64,000 nt of DNA from Azorhizobium oxalatiphilum (lineage in GTDB: Bacteria; Pseudomonadota; Alphaproteobacteria; Rhizobiales; Xanthobacteraceae), in the NCBI RefSeq assembly GCF_014635325.1, contig NZ_BMCT01000006.1:309998-373997 (forward strand), read 5' to 3'. Below the pieces are notes generated by a model. The model searched no databases, was not told where the DNA came from, and saw only the letters and a list, made by a program, of their open reading frames with translations. Shown here piece by piece: positions 1 to 9,788 of the stretch. A program made the translations under genes and the position numbers. Position 1 is the first letter of the stretch; each line of letters opens with the position of its first letter.

Positions 1-3123
<3,123 letters not shown>

Positions 3124-3171
3124 GGGGCACCCGTGGAGCCGTGCCGCCGGGCGGGCGGCCGGAAAGAGGAA

Positions 3172-3192
3172 CCGGCGGGACCATCCCGCCGG
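3172..3192 (-). promoter_or_regulatory. Perfect stem-loop in the metF-metH intergenic gap
   Basis: Nine-base arms CCGGCGGGA and TCCCGCCGG around a three-base loop, in the 84-base gap between the metF stop and the metH start. There is no U-tract on either strand, so it is not a standard terminator. It could slow transcription into metH or protect the upstream mRNA; role unproven. Confidence 0.45.
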
Positions 3193-3207
3193 GACATCAG
3201 TTCGTCG

Positions 3208-4125
3208 TCAGGCCGAAGCCGCCTCGGCCTTCACCTCCACCGGGGCGCGCAGGCCCAGGAGGTGGCAGACGGCATACACGAGATCGGCGCGGTTCAGCGT
3301 ATAGAAATGGATATCCGTGACACCACGATCAACCAGATCCATCACCTGCTCGGCCGCCACGGCGGCGGCGATCAGCTTGCGCGTTTCCGGGTCGTCGTCC
3401 AGTCCTTCGAAGCGGGCGGCCAGCCAGTCCGGCACACTGGCGCCGGTGGCGGCGGCAAACTTCGCGGCCTGCTTGAAATTGGTCACGGGCAGGATGCCGG
3501 GCACGATCGGAATGTCGATGCCACGCGCGTGCACCTTGTCCAGATAGCGGAAATAGACGTCGTTATCGAAGAAGAACTGGCTGATGGCGCGGCTGGCGCC
3601 AGCCTCCACCTTGCCCTTCAGCACGTCGATGTCGGCGTCCAGGCCCGGGCTTTCCGGGTGCTTCTCGGGATAGGCCGAAACGGACACCTCGAAATCGCCC
3701 AGCTTCTTGATGCCAGCCACGAGATCGGCGGCATAGGCATAGCCGCCGGGATGGGGCTCATAGGCGGTACCCACCCCGGTGGTCGGGTCGCCGCGCAGGG
3801 CCACGATGTGCTTCACGCCGGCGTCCGCATAGGAGCGCACCACCTCGTCGATCTCCGCCTTGGTGGCGGCGACGCAGGTGAGATGGGCGGCAGGCGCCAG
3901 CGTGGTTTCCTTGACGATGCGCGCCACGGTGGCGTGGGTGCGCTCGCGGGTGGAGCCGCCGGCGCCATAGGTCACGGAGACGAAGCGCGGGTTCAGAGGC
4001 GCAAGCCGGCCGATGGAGGCCCAGAGCGTGCGCTCCATCTCCTCGGTCTTGGGCGGAAAGAATTCGAACGAGACGGAGACCGGCGGCTTACCCAGCGCGC
4101 GGCTCGCCCTGACGGGCCCGGACAT
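3208..4125 (-). CDS. metF: 5,10-methylenetetrahydrofolate reductase
   Basis: FAD-dependent reductase that makes the 5-methyl-tetrahydrofolate used by the adjacent MetH. The 305-residue product has the MetF barrel signatures: N-terminal SFEFFPPKT, VSVTYGAGGSTRERT, HIVALRGDP, and ISQFFFDNDVYFRY. ATG at 4125 is preferred because GGGAGGG lies about 6 bases upstream; a TTG at 4131 would overlap the upstream stop but sits directly against that Shine-Dalgarno. Only 2 bases separate it from the upstream regulator stop, so translation is probably coupled. Expected to be regulated by that ArsR-type repressor. Length and motifs are normal. Confidence 0.96.
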   Translation of the reverse strand: MSGPVRASRALGKPPVSVSFEFFPPKTEEMERTLWASIGRLAPLNPRFVSVTYGAGGSTRERTHATVARIVKETTLAPAAHLTCVAATKAEIDEVVRSYADAGVKHIVALRGDPTTGVGTAYEPHPGGYAYAADLVAGIKKLGDFEVSVSAYPEKHPESPGLDADIDVLKGKVEAGASRAISQFFFDNDVYFRYLDKVHARGIDIPIVPGILPVTNFKQAAKFAAATGASVPDWLAARFEGLDDDPETRKLIAAAVAAEQVMDLVDRGVTDIHFYTLNRADLVYAVCHLLGLRAPVEVKAEAASA

Positions 4126-4127
4126 AC

Positions 4128-5147
4128 TCAACCCTCCCTCAATTCCCCGGTCTGGTCCCGCTTGCGCGGGTCACGGCCCAGCCAGAGCGATACGATCAGG
4201 CGGCCCTCGGCGTCCTGCGCCGGGGCCAGCGTCTTGAAGCCCACGGGCTCGAGCCCGGCCTGCGTCATCCAGCCGGCCACCGTCTCGGCAGAGAAGCCGA
4301 GGCGGCGGTGGGCATGGGCGTCGCGCAGGAATTCGAGATCGTGGGGTGCGAAGTCGACCACCAGCAGGCGCCCGCCGGGGCGCAGCACACGGGCGGCCTC
4401 GCGCACGGCGCGCGCGCCGTCGTCGATGAAGTGCAGCACCTGATGGATGATGACGGCATCGAAACTGTCGCGCGGCATGGCCAGATTGAAGATATCGCCC
4501 TGCCGCACGGAGCAGTTGCGCAGGCCCGCGCGCTCCAGATTGGCGCGCGCTACCGCCAGCATGTCGGGCGAGAGGTCGAGCCCGAGCCCGCGCGAGATAC
4601 GCTCGCCGAACAGCTCCAGCATGCGGCCGGTTCCGGTGCCCAGATCCAGCAGCGCCTCCATGGGGGCATCGCCCATGATCTCCAGCGCGGCGGCTTCCAC
4701 TTCCGCCTCGGGGGCGTGCAGGCCGCGGATGCGGCCCCACTCCTCCGCATGGGCGCGGAAATAGGCCTGCGCGGCGGAGGCACGGGCGGCGCGCACATCG
4801 GCGAGGCGCTCGCGGTCGCGCTGGAGGATGGGGTCGGCGGTGTCCAGCAGCGCTAGCAGGCGGGCGGCGAGCACGCCGTTGGCGCCCTCGGTGGCGCGGC
4901 GATAGAAGACCCAGCTGGCCTCGCGATGCCGCTCCACCAGCCCGGCCTCGGCCAGAAGCTTGAGATGGCGGGAGATGCGCGGCTGCGACTGGCCCATGAT
5001 CTCGGTGAGATCGGAGACGGTGAGGTCAGCCTCTCCCAGCACCGCCAGCAGGCGCAGGCGCGTGTCCTCGCCGGCCGCCTTGAGGCCGTCGAGCAGGGTG
5101 CCGAACGCGAGGCGCGGCGAAAATTCGGAGGGCAGACCGAAAGACAT
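4128..5147 (-). CDS. ArsR-family repressor fused to SAM-binding methyltransferase domain (SahR-like)
   Basis: The 339-residue protein has an ArsR winged helix in the first 100 residues (recognition-helix region SQPRISRHLKLLAEAGLVER) followed by a Rossmann methyltransferase fold with LLDLGTGTGRMLELFG and VLRPGGRLLVVDFAPHD. This architecture matches the SahR type of methionine-cycle repressors, in which the methyltransferase-like domain senses S-adenosylhomocysteine or SAM; that ligand is inferred. It heads the metF-metH operon. The ATG at 5147 lies inside a 20-bp palindrome and no Shine-Dalgarno precedes it, suggesting a leaderless, autoregulated message. A TTG at 5183 is in frame but would place the palindrome inside the gene. 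An active methyltransferase is the alternative function. Confidence 0.85.
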   Translation of the reverse strand: MSFGLPSEFSPRLAFGTLLDGLKAAGEDTRLRLLAVLGEADLTVSDLTEIMGQSQPRISRHLKLLAEAGLVERHREASWVFYRRATEGANGVLAARLLALLDTADPILQRDRERLADVRAARASAAQAYFRAHAEEWGRIRGLHAPEAEVEAAALEIMGDAPMEALLDLGTGTGRMLELFGERISRGLGLDLSPDMLAVARANLERAGLRNCSVRQGDIFNLAMPRDSFDAVIIHQVLHFIDDGARAVREAARVLRPGGRLLVVDFAPHDLEFLRDAHAHRRLGFSAETVAGWMTQAGLEPVGFKTLAPAQDAEGRLIVSLWLGRDPRKRDQTGELREG

Positions 5148-5163
5148 AAAGATATCTTTATGT
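5144..5163. promoter_or_regulatory. 20-bp perfect palindrome, operator of the metF-metH regulator operon
   Basis: ACATAAAGATATCTTTATGT reads the same on both strands. On the minus strand it contains the -10 box TAAAGA (5160-5155), and its last bases hold the ATG of the regulator gene. AT-rich symmetric sites of this kind are typical of ArsR-family and SahR-type repressors. Binding here would block the operon promoter directly. Confidence 0.75.
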
Positions 5164-5183
5164 GCAAAGAAAGCACAGTGCAA
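5155..5183 (-). promoter_or_regulatory. Promoter of the sahR-like/metF/metH operon
   Basis: On the minus strand TTGCAC (5183-5178) and TAAAGA (5160-5155) are separated by exactly 17 bases. Initiation 7-8 bases past the -10 box falls on or next to the ATG at 5147, so the transcript would be leaderless. A further perfect 12-bp palindrome, CTCGTTAACGAG, lies just upstream at 5189-5200. Confidence 0.6.
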
Positions 5184-5403
5184 GAGGACTCGTTAACGAG
5201 GCTTGCATGGGGCCTTCACGATCCTTTGTCGGCGGCCTACCAAGCATTGCACCGCACTGCCGCGAGGACTACAGACCGAATCTCGGAACCAAATCCGCGT
5301 CTGTGTCCTTGAAGCCACAACAGCACGTCCTGAGATCACGGTGGGTCGTGATTTACGGCCGCGTTTCCAATTTTGACACGTTTTCGGGGTTAACACCGGT
5401 CCC

Positions 5404-6633
5404 ATGACGCTGCGCAAAACCATCCTCCTCTCCCTCGGGGCCTCGCTGCTCGCCGTGTCGGCGCACGCGCAGGGCCTTCCCGGACGCTACTACCTGCCGA
5501 CCTCGGGCGACGAGACGACGGGTGCCGTGACCACCGAGGCGCCTCCGGCGGCTCTGCCGCAGTCCGGCCCGGCGGGTTCCGTGCCCGGCTATGACGACCC
5601 TTATGCGCGCCCCGCCCGGCGCAGCGATGCGGTCGAGAGCGCCCCGATTGCCGCGCCCTCCGGTGCCGCGCAGGCCACGTATCCGCAGCAGGGCTACGCC
5701 ACCGCTCCGCAGGGCTATCCGCAGCAGCAGGGTTACGCCCAGCCTGCGGCGCAGGGTTCGCAGCCCATGTCTATTGCCCCGCAGGGCGGCTATGCCGCCG
5801 GCCAGCCGGTGCAGAGCCAGCCGCAGGGTTATCCGCAGCAGGGCTACCAGCAGCCTCAGCAGGCTTATGGCCAGCAGGGCCAGCAGGTAGCGCCGCGCGC
5901 CGGCTACGCTCCGCCGCAGAGCTATGAGCAGCAGCAGGCCATGCAGCCGGGCCAGAACCCCTCGCAGGGTTATGTTGTCCAGCCGCAGCAGGGCTACGTG
6001 CAGCCGGGTCAGGGCCAGGGCTACGTCCAGCAGCAGGCGGCGGTTCAGCCTCCGGCTGGCGTGTATGGCGCCAATTCGGCCGTGGTGCCCGGCACCAACG
6101 AGGCCCCGTCCGGTCCGCGCATCGAGGATGTGGACCCGAGCGAGCCGGTTCCGGATCGCTTCCGCCGCCAGGAAGTGGCCTATGTGACCACCCAGCCGGC
6201 CGGCACCATCGTCATCGATACGCCGAACACCTATCTCTATTACGTGATGGGCAACGGCCGGGCCATGCGCTACGGCATCGGCGTGGGCCGCGACGGCTTC
6301 GACTGGGCCGGCACCGAGAAGATCTCCCGCAAGGCCGAATGGGCCGACTGGCGTCCGCCGGCGGAGATGATCCAGCGCCAGCCTTACCTGCCGCGCTTCA
6401 TGGCCGGCGGCCCGGGCAATCCGCTCGGCGCCCGCACGCTCTATCTGGGCGGCACTATCTATCGCATCCACGGCACCAATGAGCCGCAGACCATCGGAAA
6501 GTTCGTGTCCTCGGGCTGCTTCCGCATGCTCAACAACGACGTGGAAGACCTCTACGCCCGCGTGAATGTGGGCACCCGGGTGGTCATCCTGCCGAAGGGC
6601 GGCGCCGGCCGTCAGGCCAACGCCCAGCGCTGA
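5404..6633 (+). CDS. L,D-transpeptidase (YkuD domain) with Gln/Gly/Tyr/Pro-rich repeat region
   Basis: Periplasmic enzyme expected to make 3-3 peptidoglycan cross-links or attach proteins to peptidoglycan. The 409-residue product has a signal peptide ending in AVSAHAQ (cleavage near residue 23), then a low-complexity stretch from about 90 to 220 with many QQGY and PQQGY units, then the YkuD domain from about 255 to 400. The catalytic motif is complete: His356 in RIHGTNEPQ and Cys372 in SSGCFRM. No clear Shine-Dalgarno precedes the ATG. It is monocistronic, followed by a strong terminator. The repeat region is unusual for the family; its role is unknown, possibly a wall-spanning or self-associating spacer. 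Confidence 0.93.
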   Translation: MTLRKTILLSLGASLLAVSAHAQGLPGRYYLPTSGDETTGAVTTEAPPAALPQSGPAGSVPGYDDPYARPARRSDAVESAPIAAPSGAAQATYPQQGYATAPQGYPQQQGYAQPAAQGSQPMSIAPQGGYAAGQPVQSQPQGYPQQGYQQPQQAYGQQGQQVAPRAGYAPPQSYEQQQAMQPGQNPSQGYVVQPQQGYVQPGQGQGYVQQQAAVQPPAGVYGANSAVVPGTNEAPSGPRIEDVDPSEPVPDRFRRQEVAYVTTQPAGTIVIDTPNTYLYYVMGNGRAMRYGIGVGRDGFDWAGTEKISRKAEWADWRPPAEMIQRQPYLPRFMAGGPGNPLGARTLYLGGTIYRIHGTNEPQTIGKFVSSGCFRMLNNDVEDLYARVNVGTRVVILPKGGAGRQANAQR

Positions 6634-6654
6634 TCGCGCTCTGGCTCCAGCTTC

Positions 6655-6684
6655 AAAAGGGCGCGCCTCGGGCGCGCCCTTTTT
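6655..6684 (+). terminator. Rho-independent terminator after the L,D-transpeptidase
   Basis: Nine-pair perfect stem GGGCGCGCC / GGCGCGCCC with loop TCG, flanked by AAAA and TTTTT, 22 bases past the stop codon. Confidence 0.93.
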
Positions 6685-6731
6685 CGTTTGCGCCCGGTCG
6701 TGCTAGCGAAGGGGCAGGGCAGGAGAACGGC

Positions 6732-7205
6732 ATGAGCGGGACGGTTTCAGGCGTGCAAAGCGTGGTCGTGCGGCACCCCGTAGCGGCGGATGAAGCGAAC
6801 TGGCGCCGCCTCTGGGCCGGCTACAACGATTTCTACAACGCCGACGTGCCCGACGAAGTGACGTCCTATACGTGGCGGCGTGTGCTCGATCCGGCCTCCG
6901 ACGTCTTCGGACTCGTCGCGGAGGTGGACGGGCAACTGGCCGGCATGGCGCTCTGCGTGGCGCATGAGGGTACGTGGAGCCTGTCGAAGCTCTGCTATCT
7001 CGAAGATTTGTTCGTCGATCCGTCCGTGCGCGGGGCGGGCGTGGCGCGGGCCATCATGGATCATCTGGTGGCGCTGTGCGAAGCCAACGGCTGGTCCGAC
7101 CTCTACTGGCACACCCGCGATACCAATGCCGCCGCCCGCCGGCTCTATGACAGCTACGTCAAGGTGGACGACCATGTGCGCTATCGCATGGAGCTGAACC
7201 GCTGA
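6732..7205 (+). CDS. GNAT-family N-acetyltransferase
   Basis: The 157-residue protein carries the GNAT acetyl-CoA-binding motif A, LEDLFVDPSVRGAGVARAIM, in its second half, followed by motif B (YWHTRDTNAAARRLYDSY). The Shine-Dalgarno AGGAGA lies 5 bases before the ATG. It resembles small GNATs that acetylate amines or peptide N-termini; the substrate cannot be told. It is a free-standing gene between the terminator of the preceding gene and an oppositely oriented small membrane protein, with which it converges. Confidence 0.88.
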   Translation: MSGTVSGVQSVVVRHPVAADEANWRRLWAGYNDFYNADVPDEVTSYTWRRVLDPASDVFGLVAEVDGQLAGMALCVAHEGTWSLSKLCYLEDLFVDPSVRGAGVARAIMDHLVALCEANGWSDLYWHTRDTNAAARRLYDSYVKVDDHVRYRMELNR

Positions 7206-7214
7206 TCGCTGCCC

Positions 7215-7499
7215 TCACTCCACCGCCGTGTGATCGCGGCCGCAATGACCGCACCTGCGGCGGGGGATGGGACTGCGGCCGGTAATCAGGCCCTTGCCGC
7301 TGCTGAAGAGCGAGAGGCCACAGGTGGGGCAGGCGAACAGATAGAGCGCCGCCAGCCCGTGACCGAGCCAGAAGGCCGCCCCGAACAGCAGGCCCACCGG
7401 CCCGAGCGTGCCGCGCAGAAGCGGCAGCCACCACGGAAAGCTGATCAGCACCAGGGCGCTCCAGAGTGCGAACAGCCAGGACCTGACGTAAATCGACAT
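7215..7499 (-). CDS. Small membrane protein with C-terminal zinc ribbon
   Basis: I do not recognise the family. The 94-residue product has two predicted membrane helices (about residues 8-28 and 32-55), then two cysteine pairs, CPTCG and CGHCG, about 23 residues apart, which form a plausible zinc ribbon or rubredoxin-like knuckle on one face of the membrane. The ATG at 7499 is chosen because AGAGGTGAG sits immediately upstream and the longer in-frame alternative adds an alanine-rich stretch without signal features. It lies downstream of the MFS gene on the same strand with a gap of 58 bases, so the two may be cotranscribed. Confidence 0.65.
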   Translation of the reverse strand: MSIYVRSWLFALWSALVLISFPWWLPLLRGTLGPVGLLFGAAFWLGHGLAALYLFACPTCGLSLFSSGKGLITGRSPIPRRRCGHCGRDHTAVE

Positions 7500-7557
7500 C
7501 TCACCTCTGCGGTTCGCGGCGGCAGCGGCGGCATTGAACAGTGTTCGTGCCGCCACC

Positions 7558-8760
7558 TCAATGCCGGGCAGCCCGGCCGGAGCGCGCCATCAGCGCCGCC
7601 GCCAGTATGGCGAGGACCGCCACGGCCGCCGCCAGATAGCCGATGCTGCCGATGCCGAGCCCGGTGATGGCGGCCCCGCCCAGCATGGCGCCAAGGCCGA
7701 TGCCGGCATTGGCCATGGAGACGTTGAGGGTTCCGGCCAGCGCGCGGGCATGGCTGGCGGCCTGTATCACCCGTACCTGACAAATGGGATAGAGGGCGGT
7801 GTTCGCCAGTCCCCACACCAGCAGCGCCGCGATCAGTCCGGCCCGGCTGTCGGCTAGCGGGACGATGGCGGCCATGCCCACCGCCAGCACCGCCACGGCG
7901 AGCAGGGTGGCGCGCAGCGGATCGCGCCCCGCCATGTGCCCGCCCAGCCAGTTGCCCCCGAGGCCGACCACGCCGAAGCCCATCAGCCACCATCCGACCG
8001 CGCCGGGCGGGATGTTGGCCACCCGCTCAAGAAGATCGGCCAGATAGGTATAGGCGGTGAACATGGCGGTGAAGACCAGCACCGACAGCCCGAGATGGGC
8101 GAGGAAGCGTGGCGACCGCATGATCTGCAACTGCGTGCCCAGATGCAGACGCGCCGGCCGGGCGACGGCGGGCATGACCACTGCCAACAGGCCAGCGGCG
8201 ATGGCGGACAAGGCGGCGAGCCCCCAGAAGGTGCCGCGCCAGCCGAAGCCGTCGCCGGCCAGCGTGCCGAGCGGAATGCCGAACACCATGGCGCCGGCAA
8301 TGCCCATATAGACGTTGGAGACGGCCTTGGCGGCATGGGCCGGCCCGGCGATCTCGCCGGCGGTTTCGCTGGCCGTGCCCCAGAAGACGGGCAGGGCCAT
8401 GGCCGGCACGAACCGCGCGAGGCCGAGGATCCAGACATTGGGCGCGAGGGCCGCCAGCGCATTGGACGCCGCGAAGATCAGCAGCAGGACGATGAACAGG
8501 CGCTTGCGATCGAGATGCGAGACGAGGCCGGTGAGCAGCGGGCCGAACAGCATCACGGTGAAGGCGAACAGCGTCACCAGCCAGCCGGCGGCCGCCACCG
8601 AGATGCCGAGATCCCGCGCGAGGCCCGGCAGCAGGCCGACGATGATGAATTCGGTGGTGACGATGAGGAAGGCCGAAAGGGCCAGCAGCCAGATGGCCAG
8701 CGCGTCCTGGCTTGTTCCGGCCGCTTCGGCCCGGTGCTGCTGATCGGTCGATGCACGCAT
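7558..8760 (-). CDS. MFS efflux transporter (AraJ/YdhP-type, DHA1 family)
   Basis: Inner-membrane proton-driven exporter of 400 residues with 12 hydrophobic segments. The family signature of the loop between helices 2 and 3 is visible as GLVSHLDRKRLFIV, and helix 1 contains LIVTTEFIIVGLLPGLARDL as in AraJ/Cml-type permeases. The ATG at 8760 is supported by GGAGG 5 bases upstream; a GTG 12 bases earlier would overlap that ribosome site. It is transcribed divergently from a LysR regulator with a palindrome in the shared 106-base gap, the usual arrangement of a LysR-controlled efflux gene. Substrate unknown. Confidence 0.9.
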   Translation of the reverse strand: MRASTDQQHRAEAAGTSQDALAIWLLALSAFLIVTTEFIIVGLLPGLARDLGISVAAAGWLVTLFAFTVMLFGPLLTGLVSHLDRKRLFIVLLLIFAASNALAALAPNVWILGLARFVPAMALPVFWGTASETAGEIAGPAHAAKAVSNVYMGIAGAMVFGIPLGTLAGDGFGWRGTFWGLAALSAIAAGLLAVVMPAVARPARLHLGTQLQIMRSPRFLAHLGLSVLVFTAMFTAYTYLADLLERVANIPPGAVGWWLMGFGVVGLGGNWLGGHMAGRDPLRATLLAVAVLAVGMAAIVPLADSRAGLIAALLVWGLANTALYPICQVRVIQAASHARALAGTLNVSMANAGIGLGAMLGGAAITGLGIGSIGYLAAAVAVLAILAAALMARSGRAARH

Positions 8761-8838
8761 ACTCGCCTCCACGCTGAAGGCGCCTCTCTAGCATTGACCA
8801 TCCGGATCGAAGCACGGCATTAATTCGCAGGATTATTG

Positions 8839-8854
8839 ACCTTTGATCAAAGGT
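8839..8854. promoter_or_regulatory. 16-bp palindrome in the MFS/LysR divergent gap
   Basis: ACCTTTGATCAAAGGT is a perfect inverted repeat ending 12 bases before the LysR start codon. It overlaps a possible -35 (TTGACC, 8836-8841). It is a candidate operator for the LysR protein or a global regulator. Confidence 0.5.
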
Positions 8855-8866
8855 GCGGCCGGACTC

Positions 8867-9772
8867 ATGCTGCCGTCTGAGCGTCTGAAGGGGATCGAGG
8901 CCTTCGTGGCCGCCGCGGATCTGGGCAGCTTCACCGCGGCGGGGCGGCGGCTGAACCTGACGGTGTCAGCGATCAGCAAGAGCGTCGGTCGACTGGAAGC
9001 CCGGCTCTCCTGCCGGCTGTTCGAGCGCACCACCCGTGCCCTGAAGCTGACCGATGCGGGCGTCGCCTTCTACGGCACCTGCGTGCGCGTGCTGGGAGAT
9101 CTGGCCGATGCCGAAGCGGTGCTGGCCTCCCACGGCACCGCGCCCGCCGGGCGGATCCGGCTCGATGTCCCCGTGGCCTTCGGCCGCCTCCGGGTGATGC
9201 CGCTGCTGCTGGCGCTGGCCGAGCGCTATCCGGCGCTACAGCCGCAGGTGTCCTTCACCGACCGCTTCATCGACATCATGGAGGAGGGGGTGGATGTGGC
9301 GGTGCGGATCAGCGCCACCAGGACATGGGCCGAAGGGCTGGCGCGCCGCTATATGGGCACGGAGACCGTGATCTTCTGCGCCGCGCCGGCCTATCTCGCG
9401 CGCCACGGCACGCCGGCGGTGGCCGACGATCTCCTGCGGCTGGACGCCATTCTCTATGCCCGTGCCGATGGCGGCGTGTCGCCCTGGCGGTTCGCTGGGC
9501 CGGGCGGCGGCGAGCTGAAGTCCGGGCCGGCACGCATGGTGCTCGGCAGCGCCGAGGCCCAGATCGGCGCGGTGAAGGCCGGCTTCGGTGTGGCGCAACT
9601 CGCCACATGGCTGATCGCCGATGAACTGGCGAGCGGCGCGCTGGTCCAGATTCTGCCGGATCAGGCGACGGACGGCCTGCCGCTGCATCTGGTGTGGCCG
9701 AAATCCCGCCAGCTCAGCCCCAAGGCGGATGCGGTGATCGGCTTCCTTGGTGAGCAGTTGCGCATCGACTAG
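8867..9772 (+). CDS. LysR-family transcriptional regulator
   Basis: The 301-residue protein has the LysR winged helix at the N-terminus (ERLKGIEAFVAAADLGSF, then ISKSVGRLEARLSCRLFERT) and a periplasmic-binding-like effector domain from about residue 90. It belongs to the large group resembling CrgA/DsdC-like YhjC regulators that sit next to MFS pumps. The ATG at 8867 fits the family start (MLPSERLKG); an upstream TTG at 8843 lies inside the palindrome and is less likely. It probably controls the divergent transporter gene. Its stop codon is embedded in a short inverted repeat shared with the convergent comM stop. Confidence 0.9.
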   Translation: MLPSERLKGIEAFVAAADLGSFTAAGRRLNLTVSAISKSVGRLEARLSCRLFERTTRALKLTDAGVAFYGTCVRVLGDLADAEAVLASHGTAPAGRIRLDVPVAFGRLRVMPLLLALAERYPALQPQVSFTDRFIDIMEEGVDVAVRISATRTWAEGLARRYMGTETVIFCAAPAYLARHGTPAVADDLLRLDAILYARADGGVSPWRFAGPGGGELKSGPARMVLGSAEAQIGAVKAGFGVAQLATWLIADELASGALVQILPDQATDGLPLHLVWPKSRQLSPKADAVIGFLGEQLRID

Positions 9773-9788
9773 AGCCGGATCGGCTCAG
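9770..9788. repeat. REP-like element between convergent LysR gene and comM
   Basis: TAGAGCCGGATCGGCTCAG contains the inverted repeat GAGCCG-GAT-CGGCTC and includes the stop codons of both flanking genes. Nearly the same sequence occurs after nudC at 48331. This suggests a dispersed extragenic palindrome of the genome. Confidence 0.45.

Noticed and set aside
5640..6060. CRISPR-like or minisatellite array from short repeats
   Set aside because: The repeats are codons for Gln/Gly/Tyr in a secreted protein, with no constant spacer length; the NxGTI repeats at 61.6-63.1 kb are likewise coding.
5353..6471. Minus-strand frame of 372 codons opposite the L,D-transpeptidase
   Set aside because: Leu/Arg-rich product without motifs; the plus-strand gene has a signal peptide and intact active site.
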